64,000 nucleotides of DNA, taken from Collinsella tanakaei (GTDB lineage Bacteria; Actinomycetota; Coriobacteriia; Coriobacteriales; Coriobacteriaceae). The position numbers and the translations under genes were made by a program. The notes under the pieces are model-generated. The model was given only the letters and a program-made list of their open reading frames with translations, was not told where the DNA came from and searched no databases. Positions within the stretch are counted from its first letter, which is position 1, and the number at the start of each line of letters is the position of its first letter. Shown in pieces: positions 9,300 to 17,963 of this stretch. The DNA lies in contig NZ_JADYTL010000002.1 of the NCBI RefSeq assembly GCF_021531055.1, forward strand, positions 1-64,000. The letters run 5' to 3'.

Positions 9300-10050
9300 G
9301 AGAATGAGGCAATAGGCGGGTTATACTAGCGATTCCACAGGCGGGATAATCCGCTGCTGGTGAGCCAGCAAAACAAGCGCGTCTGCTCTTCTCGAGTTTA
9401 TTTTGCCGCCATCCCTGGCTGCTGGCCTGGCCGTTCGCTACCAACCTCGAGTTGTCCGCAGCCCGGCCGCCCACGCTCCGGGTGTGCGCTCGGGCCGTTC
9501 GTGCCACATGCAGCCCACGCGCCCATGGGAGTCTCCCGTACGGCCAGCCGTCGGCTTCGGTCGGTCTTCGCATACGCGCCTACAGCAGCCCGCTTCGCGG
9601 TCTGCTTCCGGCCGCGTGCTCAGCCCGCCCTACGCCGCCGCCCGGCCTAATGCAAGGTCAACGGGGGCGCGTGGTCAGCGTGCGTCACGCCCGGCCAGCG
9701 GCGCACACCCTACGCATGCTCGTCCGGTCTGCTGCCGTCACGCGCTCGTCCGCGCCCGTCCAGTCCAACAGCCAGCGCGGGCGGCAAAGGCTCACTGCGG
9801 CGGCAACTCAGCAGCCACCACACGCCACCGGCATCCGCCTCCCAGCCGCTCCACCAGCAGCCGACGCCCAGCAGCGCCTGCCAGAAGCCGTCCCAGAGCC
9901 GCGACAGCCCCTCTTGCGACCCCCGAACTCGCCAGCTCCACAGAGAGCGCCTGCGGGCTCCTGGCAGCCCACCCGATGCCACATGCCACCCCGGACGCCG
10001 CCCCAGCCGTTACAATTGCTCCTGCAATCGTCCACCGAAAGCGAGGCGAG
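9300..10050. other. C-rich stretch without a supportable gene
   Basis: About 750 bases separate hsdM from the next gene. The plus strand is visibly C-rich and G-poor, so several long frames stay open on both strands, but they have low-complexity Arg/Ala/Pro-rich translations, no ribosome sites and no recognisable domain. I read it as non-coding or as eroded element DNA. It marks the junction between the restriction island and the phage-derived segment. Confidence 0.45.
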
Positions 10051-10054
10051 CCTC

Positions 10055-10587
10055 ATGGCCATGCCCACCACCATAGACGGGCGTGGGGGCTCGAGGGCTA
10101 CGCCCGCATACAGCGCACCGTGCGCGAGACCGACGTCAGCTCCGACGCCGACTTCCAGCGGTTCTACAACCGCTTCTACCGCGTGCGCAGGAACGCGGAG
10201 TGGCAGTCGAGCTACTACGCGATCATGGAGAGGGAGAAGGCCACCCCCTCCATGGCGTTCGAGGACGTGCTGCGCGAGATGAACGAGCTCACGGGCAATG
10301 TGGAGGCGTCCTTCACCAGCAAGATGATCGCCACGCTCCACCCCGACAGGTCGATATGGGACAGCCTGGTGCTCGCAAGGCTCGGCCTGAGGCTCAAGGG
10401 AACGACGGCGCAGGCCAAGCTCGAGAACGCCGTCGAGGTGTACGGGAAGATCGTCTCCTGGTACGAGACCTACCTGGCTACGGAGGATGCCGAGAAGAAC
10501 ATACGGCTCTTCGACGAGCTCCTTCCCGACTACGCTTGGCTCACCCCCGTAAAGAAGGTCGACTTCCTCCTCTGGAGCGAACGCTAG
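10055..10587 (+). pseudogene. Hypothetical protein, apparent frameshift near its start
   Basis: A clearly coding frame runs from about 10084 to 10587 and encodes a soluble, charged, helical protein (RFYNRFYRVRRNAEW ... VDFLLWSER) of unknown family. No good start exists in that frame. An ATG at 10055 opens a neighbouring frame that begins MAMPTTIDGRGG and would join the long frame as DGRGGLEGY if the G-run at 10083-10088 had one more G. I therefore read this as one gene of roughly 178 codons with a one-base deletion or a sequencing error. A GTG at 10120 could serve as an internal start for a shorter product. Its stop overlaps the convergent portal gene stop. Confidence 0.5.
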
Positions 10588-11777
10588 GTATCCTCACCAT
10601 TGGAAGCCTTGCCCCTCGCGAACCCACGGGCACGCGCCTTGGCCGTCTTCTCGTCCTCGCCGTACCACTTCTGCCGATACTCCCAGGCGTTCATGGTGAC
10701 GCCCACCTCGGCCATGTCCTGGCGCTTCTCGGCGCTCGTGTCCGTGATGATGCTGTCGTCGAACGTGACGCGCACCTCACCCTCGTCCGGGAGCTCGACC
10801 CCGAGCGAGCGCGAAGCCGCCATGACGGCCCTGCATATCCCAGCGATAGCGCTCTCCAGCGCATGCTCGTGTCTGCGGATGTTGCGCATCAGCGCCGAGT
10901 TGTCCGCCGAGACCTCCGTCGCGGTCTTCACGTACCCCGCTCCGTCGAAGTCGAAGTACCCCAGGCCGAAGCCCGTCAGGTCGCCGAGCATCTGCAGCGC
11001 GCACCTGAAAGCCCTCACCTGAGCGTCGGTCCTCAGCGCCGGCGCAAACTCCTGAATCGTGTCCTCCGTGCTCATCACCTTCCGGAACACGGTGCAGTCC
11101 TGCCGCCCAAACGGTATCGAGACCTTGCGCCCCCTGCCGTCCGTTTCCTGGTCGAACATCACGTCACTCAGGAACACCCGCATCTTGCCGTTGTCGATCT
11201 CCGAGATCATCGCGTCGAAGGCGAGGTCCACCGCCTGGATAGCGTCCACCGCGTCCGCGAACACGCTCTGCCCGTACGGGCTCATGTCCACGCGCGTATT
11301 GTCCACGGCCGGCTTCACGATGGCGAAGGTGGGATAGGGAGAGCCCGTCTCGTACACGGGGCACACGCCCGCAGGCGCGACCACCCAGAGCGTCCACGCG
11401 CCCGTCCCCATGCCAAATGCCTTGACCACGGTTGCCTGTGCCGCCGCCATGAAGCCGCTTTGGGCGAGAAACCCCTCGAGCCAGTCCGTGCACTCCTGCG
11501 TCCCGCACACCACCTGCGTCTTGTCGTTCAGCAGCAGCGACCCCCACTCCCGGCACACCCGCATTGCCGGATGAATCGAGCGCCTGTGCACCTCGTACAT
11601 GCGCCCAACGCCGTCGGTGTCCTTGTAGTCGTAGAACGAGCCACACGCCTGCATCCACTCGTGCCACGCGCGTATGTGCGGCTCCATCGCCTCGAGCGGC
11701 AGCGCGAACCCGAGCGCCCGCAGGTACTCCCGCACGTGCTCCGGCACCCAGTACTCCTCCTCGTACGCCTGCCCCAT
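10584..11777 (-). CDS. Phage portal protein
   Basis: The 397-residue product resembles A118/SPP1-type portal proteins, which form the dodecameric ring through which DNA enters the capsid. Support comes from overall composition, the N-terminal segment with R-S-I-H-P-A-M-R-V-C-R-E-W (tail of the clip region in this family), the D-F-D-G-A-G-Y-V-K-T-A-T-E-V motif followed by an S-A-L-M-R-N-I-R-R-H segment, and the ending M-N-A-W-E-Y-R-Q-K-W-Y-G typical of the family C-terminus. It follows TerL in the order expected for a packaging module. No capsid, scaffold or protease gene lies downstream; instead a convergent unrelated gene abuts it. Confidence 0.85.
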   Translation of the reverse strand: MGQAYEEEYWVPEHVREYLRALGFALPLEAMEPHIRAWHEWMQACGSFYDYKDTDGVGRMYEVHRRSIHPAMRVCREWGSLLLNDKTQVVCGTQECTDWLEGFLAQSGFMAAAQATVVKAFGMGTGAWTLWVVAPAGVCPVYETGSPYPTFAIVKPAVDNTRVDMSPYGQSVFADAVDAIQAVDLAFDAMISEIDNGKMRVFLSDVMFDQETDGRGRKVSIPFGRQDCTVFRKVMSTEDTIQEFAPALRTDAQVRAFRCALQMLGDLTGFGLGYFDFDGAGYVKTATEVSADNSALMRNIRRHEHALESAIAGICRAVMAASRSLGVELPDEGEVRVTFDDSIITDTSAEKRQDMAEVGVTMNAWEYRQKWYGEDEKTAKARARGFARGKASNGEDT

Positions 11778-12071
11778 CTACATCGCCCTCCATCGTTCGC
11801 GCCCAACCGGCTCTCCTGGCAGCTCCTCCAGCCCCCGCTCCTTTTCTTTCGCTTGGCGAGAAGAACGCGCCGCCTCCGCCACACGCCGCCGCACATCCCT
11901 CCCATACGCCACAGGCTTTAGCTTTGGATGCCGAGAAACCCGCCCGCATATCCTCAGCTCCCCGCATCCGCCGCGCTCCTCACGGTTCAAGTGCAAAACG
12001 CACCGAGAAGAACGTCCGTCACCTTGCGTTTTCAGTTGGTAGCTGAATATGCCGAGAAACACGCCCGTCAC
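11778..12071 (-). CDS. Small phage protein between TerL and portal
   Basis: A 97-codon frame starts with a GTG that overlaps the TerL stop as GTGA and ends immediately before the portal ATG. That exact tiling, and a GAGGGG site just upstream, support a real gene in the packaging operon. The product is basic and helical towards its C-terminus (YGRDVRRRVAEAARSSRQAKEKE) with three cysteines in its middle. I cannot assign a function. Against it: the reading frame is arginine-rich as expected of GC-rich chance frames, and direct repeats (ATGCCGAGAAAC-CGCCCG at about 11929 and 12048) run through it in different frames. Confidence 0.5.
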   Translation of the reverse strand: MTGVFLGIFSYQLKTQGDGRSSRCVLHLNREERGGCGELRICGRVSRHPKLKPVAYGRDVRRRVAEAARSSRQAKEKERGLEELPGEPVGRERWRAM

Positions 12072-13345
12072 CCCCTCAGCACGTCGTCCATCATTGCGTA
12101 GCGCACCGCGTCGATGGAATGGTCATCACCGTCGGGGATCTCGTCGATCCAGCGCCCGTCGCGGTCGCGCAGGAACTCCTTGCAGGTGAACTCCTCGAAC
12201 GTCCGCGGACACCGCGCAGGGTCGATGACAATCTCTCGCAGGCCCGCCAGCCAGTCGTAGGAGAGCCTGCGCATCCGCGCCTTCCGCGCCGGGTGCACGC
12301 GTATGCCGAGCTCGCGCCGCCAGACCGCCATCTGCACCTTGGAGTCGGGCGTGTCATCGCACCACACCAGCTGGTCGTGGAAGTAGGGCTCCGCGCCCGG
12401 CTCGTCGGCGTAGGTGAGCGCGTCCACCACGATGCGGCCCGTGTCGGCGGGCATCGTCTTGTTGGCCGAGTGCTCCTCAAAGACGGTGAGCCTGCGCGCG
12501 CCCGGCTCCCAGCCGCAGCGCACGAAGCGCCACGGGTCGGGGAACCATCCCCAGTCGACGCCGTTTCGCACCCGCTCGAAGCCCCGCACACGCTCGTCGG
12601 TGAGCCTGGCCTCCACGATGTTGTCGAAGACCGCGCCGCCCGTCCCGGTCACCTCGCCGAGGTATTCCCAGCGCCATGCGCGCTCGTTCTCCTCGTGCAG
12701 GTACTCCGCCTCCTCGATGAAGGGCGCGCCGAGCCACCCTGGCCGCGTCTCCACCACGTCGAGGTACGAAGAGCGCCTAACGAGCGTGTCCGCCCGCCGC
12801 CTGCGCTCGATGCACTCCACGTTCACCCAGCTCCACATCGTCTTGGGCGGGTTGTAGCTGTAGAAGATCCAGAAGTCCTCGCCGCCGCGGCGGAGCGAGT
12901 TGAGAATGGAGCGAACCGCCTCGATGCCGTCGAACTGGTCGAGCTCCTCGAACCACGTCACGGCGCAGTAGCCGCGCGTGGACTCCACGCCCTTGAGCTT
13001 GAGCGGATCGTCGGCGCCCCGGAAGACGACGCGCTGCCCCGTGTGCAGGTAGACGATCTCCATCGGCGAGAGCTTCGCTTTGAAGTACGCCGAGAGCCCC
13101 AGCGCCTCGATCGCCCAGAGCACCTGCTGGTACACCGAGTCACGCAGCGTGTTGGAGAAGCGCCGCACCACGCACGCGTTCGCATAAGGAAAAGCCACAA
13201 CGAGAAGAACGATGCACAGGCTGATGAAGCTCGACTTCGTGCTCCCTCGGCCACCGTGCAGCCAGTAGTGCGTGTGCCCATGTGCCATCACGTCGCCGAG
13301 CACATCGTGGAAGCGCGGGATGCACAGGTCGGCGGCGCTAACCAT
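12068..13345 (-). CDS. Phage terminase large subunit (PBSX family)
   Basis: This is the ATP-driven packaging motor and headful or site nuclease. Walker A is visible as GGRGSTKS about 30 residues in, followed by the adenine and Walker B regions (AVTWFEELDQF) and the S-Y-N-P-P-K motif of PBSX-type large terminases. The C-terminal half carries the RNase H-like nuclease aspartates (GVDWGWFPDPW, and WCDDTPDSK). ATG 13345 overlaps the TerS stop by eight bases and gives about 425 residues, the usual family length; the frame extends further upstream but that segment would overlap TerS and is basic low-complexity. No inactivating change is seen. Confidence 0.9.
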   Translation of the reverse strand: MVSAADLCIPRFHDVLGDVMAHGHTHYWLHGGRGSTKSSFISLCIVLLVVAFPYANACVVRRFSNTLRDSVYQQVLWAIEALGLSAYFKAKLSPMEIVYLHTGQRVVFRGADDPLKLKGVESTRGYCAVTWFEELDQFDGIEAVRSILNSLRRGGEDFWIFYSYNPPKTMWSWVNVECIERRRRADTLVRRSSYLDVVETRPGWLGAPFIEEAEYLHEENERAWRWEYLGEVTGTGGAVFDNIVEARLTDERVRGFERVRNGVDWGWFPDPWRFVRCGWEPGARRLTVFEEHSANKTMPADTGRIVVDALTYADEPGAEPYFHDQLVWCDDTPDSKVQMAVWRRELGIRVHPARKARMRRLSYDWLAGLREIVIDPARCPRTFEEFTCKEFLRDRDGRWIDEIPDGDDHSIDAVRYAMMDDVLRG

Positions 13346-13763
13346 CGGCACCGCCCGCCTCGCCCTCAAGCTCGTCCTCATCGGCCTTCGGCTTCGCAGC
13401 GCCAACCGCCACGCCGAGCACAATCTGAGGAGCCGCCTCGGCGCGCTCGCCCTTGTCGCGGGTTGTCTGCGCGTACTCGTCGGGATACTTGCGTTCCAGG
13501 AGCCAAGCGGCTGCGGTCCACTGGCCGTTCTTCTTGGTGGCCGCCTCGCGGATGGTGGTGAGAAGCGTCCGTTTATAGTCGGTCTCTACCTTTTTTAGCG
13601 ACTCGCCTAACGCGCGATGCAGCCTCCCACTCGGCTTGGAGAGCCAACGGTACAGTGTTGCCTCGTGGATGCCCACTGCCCGGCAGATATCTTTGTTGGA
13701 GAGGCCATCGCCCTTGAGCGCGGCCATCTGCTCTATCAGCTCCTCGGTGAGCTTCGCCCTCAT
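13338..13763 (-). CDS. Phage terminase small subunit
   Basis: The roughly 141-residue protein starts with a helix-turn-helix that reads GLSNKDICRAVGIHEATLYRWL, the DNA-binding element by which small terminases select phage DNA. A helical oligomerisation segment follows (RALGESLKKVETDYKRTLLTTI, then W-L-L-E-R-K-Y-P-D-E-Y), and the last 35 residues are acidic and probably flexible. ATG 13763 is preferred over an upstream GTG because GGAGGGG lies eight bases ahead. It is the first gene of the TerS-TerL-97aa-portal unit. Confidence 0.85.
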   Translation of the reverse strand: MRAKLTEELIEQMAALKGDGLSNKDICRAVGIHEATLYRWLSKPSGRLHRALGESLKKVETDYKRTLLTTIREAATKKNGQWTAAAWLLERKYPDEYAQTTRDKGERAEAAPQIVLGVAVGAAKPKADEDELEGEAGGADG

Positions 13764-13871
13764 GCCGGACACCCCCTCCCTGATAGGCCCACATCCTCAC
13801 GGGTCCATTGTCGGGAGGTGTCACAAAGAGAAGGACCCGTGCGGGGCCTGAATCATAATCAGCGAGTCCGA

Positions 13872-14528
13872 TTAGTCGGGATGCGAGTGGTAGTAGATTC
13901 TGATCGTCGCATCTGACGGGTAATGGGAGGAGGAGCTGAAGTCATCCTCCCCGTTGATTGTGATGTGGTCCACCGAGCCGTCGCTATTGAAGAACCCGCC
14001 AACCAAATCGAGGTCGTTGAGGTCTATGCATTCGATATTGGTGAATCCGGCGTCCGCAAACCGCTGCTCCACGTCGGAATATAAGATTCCCTCCAGATCG
14101 CCAGAAGACGCGGGAACGGCGATATCACCCGTGAAAAGAGCGCCGATGCTGGGGGCGTTGGCCATGAGAAGGCAGAAGAGCATGAGCACGATGAGCAGGC
14201 CGAGTGCGGCGAACCCAATTATGTTGTCGTTCCGCTCCTTCTCCCGCTCGCGTTCCAGCCGTCTCACCTGCATTTCTGCTTCAATCGGGGCTCGAACCTT
14301 ATCGCGTTCCGCGCGTTCCCTGTCGCGCTCGAACCGCGCCCTATCCCTCTCCGCCCGGGCTCGGTCGCGCTCAAGAACCGCCGCGCGCTCTTCCTCGCTC
14401 ATCCCCTCAACCGAAGAGAAATCGAGCGCGACGTTCAGACCACAGCGTGGACACTTGTAGGCATTTCTCTCCCCTGCGGGAGAGAGGTCTGCCCCACAAC
14501 GCGGGCAGATGAGAGGTCTTACCTTCAT
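13872..14528 (-). CDS. Zinc-ribbon, coiled-coil, single-TM protein with PASTA-like end
   Basis: The order of parts is clear: an N-terminal zinc ribbon with two CPRCG knuckles (residues ~6-26), a highly charged coiled coil built from repeats of E-R-D-R-A, one membrane span near residues 100-122 (FAALGLLIVLMLFCLLMA), and an extracytoplasmic domain resembling a PASTA fold (DVEQRFADAGFTNIECIDL). Such proteins are found in Gram-positive genomes with unknown role. ATG 14528 has a GAGGAA site. It lies between TerS and the second zinc-finger gene in the phage element, so it may be cargo expressed in the lysogen and acting at the membrane, but this is inference. Confidence 0.75.
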   Translation of the reverse strand: MKVRPLICPRCGADLSPAGERNAYKCPRCGLNVALDFSSVEGMSEEERAAVLERDRARAERDRARFERDRERAERDKVRAPIEAEMQVRRLEREREKERNDNIIGFAALGLLIVLMLFCLLMANAPSIGALFTGDIAVPASSGDLEGILYSDVEQRFADAGFTNIECIDLNDLDLVGGFFNSDGSVDHITINGEDDFSSSSHYPSDATIRIYYHSHPD

Positions 14529-14568
14529 GAGACGGTTCCTCGCTACTGTGCAAACTGCTTTCAAGCGA

Positions 14569-14991
14569 TTATACCGTGCCTATATCCCGCTCCCGCTTGC
14601 CGCGCAAGCCGTGCTTGCGCATGAGCCGCGAGTTCTGCTGCCTCAGACGCGCATATTCGCGCCTGGCCGCCTCGATCTCCGGCCCCTCCTCGCACCCCTC
14701 CGCCTCGCGGCGCAGGAGCTCGTTGAACGCACGCTCCTCGGCAACGTGCGCCTCCTCGGTACAGCGCGGGCACATCCCGCTCTGGCGGTTGAGGCGTACC
14801 CCGACGGCTCCGCATTGCGGACACACCGAAAGCACCCTCAGGCTCGCGTGAATCCGCGACGCCTGCATCTCAATGGCACGGACGGTCCTCTCCACGCCGT
14901 AGCGCCTGAGAATCTCCTCGCGCACCGCCGCAGCGCCCCGGTGTCCCAACTCACGGATCACATCGTTCTGTCCAGTTGTCCACGCGCTCAT
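14569..14991 (-). CDS. Phage-element zinc-finger protein
   Basis: The ~140-residue protein has an N-terminal segment resembling a winged or homeodomain-like DNA-binding helix set (QNDVIRELGHRGAAAVREEILRRYGVERTVRAIEMQASRI), a central CPQCG...CPRC zinc knuckle, and a charged helical C-terminus. Proteins with a similar plan occur just upstream of small terminase genes in actinobacterial prophages, where a role in late gene control or DNA metabolism is possible. ATG 14991 is preferred to an upstream TTG at 15012, but neither has a strong SD. Confidence 0.65.
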   Translation of the reverse strand: MSAWTTGQNDVIRELGHRGAAAVREEILRRYGVERTVRAIEMQASRIHASLRVLSVCPQCGAVGVRLNRQSGMCPRCTEEAHVAEERAFNELLRREAEGCEEGPEIEAARREYARLRQQNSRLMRKHGLRGKRERDIGTV

Positions 14992-15012
14992 GCGGCACCA
15001 TCGCCCGGACAA

Positions 15013-15221
15013 AACACCGTATCCACGTCTGCACTCGAGGTGTCCGGGTGTTCACGCCCGCAATCAGCGAGAAAACACCTTGAACACCAAAAGGGGCAGA
15101 GCTCCGCCTAGCCACTCGCATGCCCGTAACCCATCTGCTTCCACCATCATCCGCAGCGCTTCCCAATGAGGTGTTTAGGTGTTTATGGTGTTCGTTTCCG
15201 CAGCTCAACACGTCAAACACC
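15013..15221. repeat. Cluster of GGTGTT hexamers next to primase gene
   Basis: Eight exact copies of GGTGTT or its complement lie within 209 bases: 15013, 15047, 15074, 15083, 15170, 15178, 15187 and 15216 (start positions). Those at 15074, 15083 and 15216 read AACACC on the plus strand, those at 15170-15187 read GGTGTT. Spacings of 8-9 bases within sub-groups resemble iterons. The segment covers the end of the primase-helicase gene and the gap behind it. An element replication origin or a regulator binding region is the natural reading. Confidence 0.55.
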
Positions 15222-17384
15222 AGGCAAACGTCCCTGAGCACCAGTGCGCTCAGCCTCAAGCTCTTCGGGTGTCTTTCGAACAAACGCCCGCTGAGAGCCA
15301 TAACCCTCAATCCAGCGGTTGCTGGGACACCGCTTCCACTCGGGAAAGCGTCGCGTGATGATATTCGACACGCGCATGTTGTCCCTCTTCTGAACGCGCT
15401 CGCGGGGCATCTGGATTGCCTCGATGAGAATCTGCATCGTGCATACGGGCTCACCCTGCCTCTTACCCGTCAAGAACCTGCCGATCAGCCCTATCCATGG
15501 GTCCTCAGTCGTCGCGCGCTCGCGCATGGCGTTGGCCTCGTCCTCCACGGCCCTCGGCAGTACAAGGCCTCGGTTTGGGCACACACGGTAGTCCGCAAGC
15601 ACTTCCGCCCACACCTGCTGCACGTACTCGAAGAAGTCCGGCGCGAAGATGTCTCGCGTGGCGCTTCTTCCGCAGCGGACGGGCATGAAGCGGCGGTTGC
15701 CCGTAGGGTCTTCCAGATACTCGCCCAAGTTCGTCGTGCCCACGAGCACGCAACGCCTCGGCAGCTGCACGGGACGCTTGGCGTAGGGCACCCGATAGCT
15801 GTCGGTCTGACTCGTAATGAACGACTTCAGGGTCTCGACCTGTCTGCCCTTGAACGCTGCCAGCTCGGCGAGCTCAACGAACCAGCGCCCCTGTATCAGC
15901 TCCTGCGCCTCCTTCGTCCCGATGTTCTTCACATCGTCCACGAAGAGCTCGTCGCGCATTGCCAGTCGGCGCAGGAGCGTCGACTTGCCGATTCCCTGAG
16001 GTCCTTGCAACACGACCATGTAGTCATACTTGCAGCCCGGCTGATACGCTCGCGCCACGGCAGCCCACAGCAAAAGTGCCGTCACCGCCCGCGTGTAGGG
16101 GCTGTCCTCCGCACCCAAACACTCAATGAGCAACAGGTCCTTTCGCGGCGTTCCATCCCATTCCGGCAGCGTGTCAAGCATGTCAACAAGGGCGTCAAAG
16201 CTCCTGCCATCCGAGAAGATCGAGAAGGCTGCGAGCACGTTCTTGTCTGAACGCACGAGCGACTTTCCCTCAAACCTGTATCTCTCCTGCATGCGCGCAA
16301 AGAGATAATCGTCGTCGACAGGACGCCATATCTTCGCGTCAGCGCTCCACGGCAGCCCATCCTCGACCACTACCTGCTGGCTCATGCGCTCCAGGCGCAC
16401 GCCAGCGAGAGCGGGATCCTCCTGCATCCACCAAACGAGGGCGGGGACGGTCGGGGCATAGAAGCCGATGCAGTCTCCGTCCTTGTTGAGCTTTGCCTCA
16501 AGATGCGGGTTGCTCCATATGCTCGCGCGGCTCATCGTCTCTACGCCCCCATCGCCAAGGGAGCGCCTCCGCGACGTCCCCGGTGGATGCCGATAGGCAC
16601 TATCGACCTTCTGGACGATGATCGAGTCCGGCAGGGGCGGCACACAACGGCTCTCGTTATATGCGCGGGCAGCCACAAGCGTGACGTCCCTCGGCACGCA
16701 CTTTGAGTTCATCGAGCACGCAAAGCGATAGATCGTCTCATCTCGCGCGCCCTCGTGAAGCACCTCGGGCAGCTTAAAGGGCGCTTTCCGCACCTCCGCG
16801 CCGTTTGTGATTGCCGCCGCTCCATCGGTACCTGGACGATGATGCATCACAAACGCGAGCACGTTCTCATCCGCCTCGGCGATTGCGCACTCATCGGGGC
16901 TCATGTCCCAATAGACCTCGCGCCCATTGGGATGAATCGAGCCGGGAAGCATGGCGTAGCCCTTCTCGCCTCGGAAATCCACGTGCGTGTTCTCGTTCTT
17001 GTAGGAGTCGGGCACGCCATCAGGGAAGCGAAAGTAGAGGTGAGTGCCACCCTTGCCAGTCACTGTACTGGCCGTATCCGGAAACCTCCCGTGCTCCACC
17101 TGCCATTCGGCAAGCTCCTCGCGCCCGTCGAAGGATTTGTCCTCAGCAACGTCCAGGTCAATGACGCCAATGTTGCCGGAGACGGCACCACAGGCAACAG
17201 CAATATTGCTGTCAGGATGATCGGAGAACATCGCCTCGATGGTTGCCTCATCGCGCGTCGCGTCCTTGAAGCCGTGTGAGCCCTTGTGCGGCTCCTTCGC
17301 ACGGGCAGCGAGCGTGAACACCGCGAAACCATGACGGGCCGCAAGGCCAAGCGCCATCTGCCTGCGCTCGTCGTACCCCGTCAT
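15213..17384 (-). CDS. Phage primase-polymerase / VirE-type helicase
   Basis: This 723-residue protein is a replication initiator. Residues ~10-190 form a bifunctional primase/polymerase (AEP) domain with the metal-binding D76-x-D78 (VIDLDV) and a catalytic histidine H115 in GGTHLYFRF. Residues ~400-650 form a VirE/VapE SF3-like ATPase with Walker A at 461-469 (GPQGIGKST) and a GRWFVELAELA segment as Walker B-like region. Prim-pol plus VapE proteins drive replication of satellites and of some prophages. The ATG overlaps the stop of the excisionase-like gene as ATGA. The cluster of hexamers at its 3' end may be its origin. Confidence 0.92.
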   Translation of the reverse strand: MTGYDERRQMALGLAARHGFAVFTLAARAKEPHKGSHGFKDATRDEATIEAMFSDHPDSNIAVACGAVSGNIGVIDLDVAEDKSFDGREELAEWQVEHGRFPDTASTVTGKGGTHLYFRFPDGVPDSYKNENTHVDFRGEKGYAMLPGSIHPNGREVYWDMSPDECAIAEADENVLAFVMHHRPGTDGAAAITNGAEVRKAPFKLPEVLHEGARDETIYRFACSMNSKCVPRDVTLVAARAYNESRCVPPLPDSIIVQKVDSAYRHPPGTSRRRSLGDGGVETMSRASIWSNPHLEAKLNKDGDCIGFYAPTVPALVWWMQEDPALAGVRLERMSQQVVVEDGLPWSADAKIWRPVDDDYLFARMQERYRFEGKSLVRSDKNVLAAFSIFSDGRSFDALVDMLDTLPEWDGTPRKDLLLIECLGAEDSPYTRAVTALLLWAAVARAYQPGCKYDYMVVLQGPQGIGKSTLLRRLAMRDELFVDDVKNIGTKEAQELIQGRWFVELAELAAFKGRQVETLKSFITSQTDSYRVPYAKRPVQLPRRCVLVGTTNLGEYLEDPTGNRRFMPVRCGRSATRDIFAPDFFEYVQQVWAEVLADYRVCPNRGLVLPRAVEDEANAMRERATTEDPWIGLIGRFLTGKRQGEPVCTMQILIEAIQMPRERVQKRDNMRVSNIITRRFPEWKRCPSNRWIEGYGSQRAFVRKTPEELEAERTGAQGRLPGV

Positions 17385-17629
17385 TCGTCACCGCCCATCA
17401 CGTACTCCACGAACCGCGGCTTCGGCACGAACCACTGCCTGCCGCCCACCTGCACGGCGGGGATCTTGTGCTCGCGGCACAGCTTTCGCACGTACTCGAC
17501 CGTGAACCCAGTTAGCTCCGAGATGTGCGCAGGCGTCAGCAAATCAGGGTAAGCCGCGAAGATCTCGATTGGCATCTCTTGGGCTGCATCGGACGAATTG
17601 GATGGAATTGTCAGACAGTTGTGCGACAT
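17381..17629 (-). CDS. Excisionase-like helix-turn-helix protein
   Basis: The 82-residue protein (or 64 residues from a second ATG at 17575) has a winged-helix MerR/excisionase-type motif: LLTPAHISELTGFTVEYVRKL, followed by IPAVQVGGRQWFVPKPRFVEYV, the usual wing. In phage elements such proteins act as recombination directionality factors or AlpA-like activators. An AAGGTGG site lies about ten bases before ATG 17629. It is coupled to the primase gene by an ATGA overlap and follows the XRE gene, an order also seen in phage-inducible islands. Confidence 0.75.
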   Translation of the reverse strand: MSHNCLTIPSNSSDAAQEMPIEIFAAYPDLLTPAHISELTGFTVEYVRKLCREHKIPAVQVGGRQWFVPKPRFVEYVMGGDE

Positions 17630-17631
17630 GG

Positions 17632-17841
17632 CTACGACGCCACCTTCTGGAGACGCTCCTTCGCCTCGAGTCGCTCGAACGCCGCAAGCATCTTCTTGAC
17701 CTGCCTGGGATACGGAACGAGATGACCGTTCTCAATCTGAGAGATCGTGGATACATGCAGCCCCGACTCCCGCCCAAAGGCAGACTTCGACAGGCCGAGC
17801 CTCTCCCTCCGCTGGGTAATTTCGAATCGCGAGAGTTCCAT
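17632..17841 (-). CDS. XRE-family transcriptional regulator
   Basis: A 69-residue HTH_3 protein: RFEITQRRERLGLSKSAFGRE, then SGLHVSTISQIENGHLVPYP, matches the five-helix Cro/CI DNA-binding domain with little else attached. ATG 17841 is chosen over the upstream frame because GGAGG lies six bases before it. It is transcribed divergently from the 398-residue gene towards the integrase, the position of a lysogeny or island repressor. It would govern the replication and packaging genes on its own strand and possibly the divergent integrase unit. Confidence 0.88.
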   Translation of the reverse strand: MELSRFEITQRRERLGLSKSAFGRESGLHVSTISQIENGHLVPYPRQVKKMLAAFERLEAKERLQKVAS

Positions 17842-17905
17842 GAGGTACCTCCGTTCTTTGGCGTTGACGCGCCCTGTTGGTGTTGGTACCATCGTAGCCA
17901 TCAGA

Positions 17906-17942
17906 GTTTACTGTTCTTTTTGGTTTACGGTAGATTTACGAT
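17906..17942. promoter_or_regulatory. Possible operator repeats in the divergent control region
   Basis: Three related 9-mers, GTTTACTGT (17906), GTTTACGGT (17923) and ATTTACGAT (17934), sit between the XRE gene and the divergent plus-strand gene. Their placement over both expected promoters suits binding by the XRE regulator. The repeats are imperfect and the region is locally AT-rich, so chance is possible. Confidence 0.35.
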
Positions 17943-17963
17943 ATTTTGAGAGTGACGGTTACT

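Noticed and set aside
1-9300. Left attachment site of the phage element as a copy of the tRNA-Glu 3' end
   Set aside because: I searched by eye for the tRNA 3' sequence (TTCGAAC...GGGCTACCA and complement) and found none; a very short att core cannot be excluded.
10083-11921. 612-codon plus-strand frame over the portal region
   Set aside because: It crosses a real coding frame of the hypothetical gene and lies antisense to the portal gene; Arg/His-rich composition shows it is a shadow.
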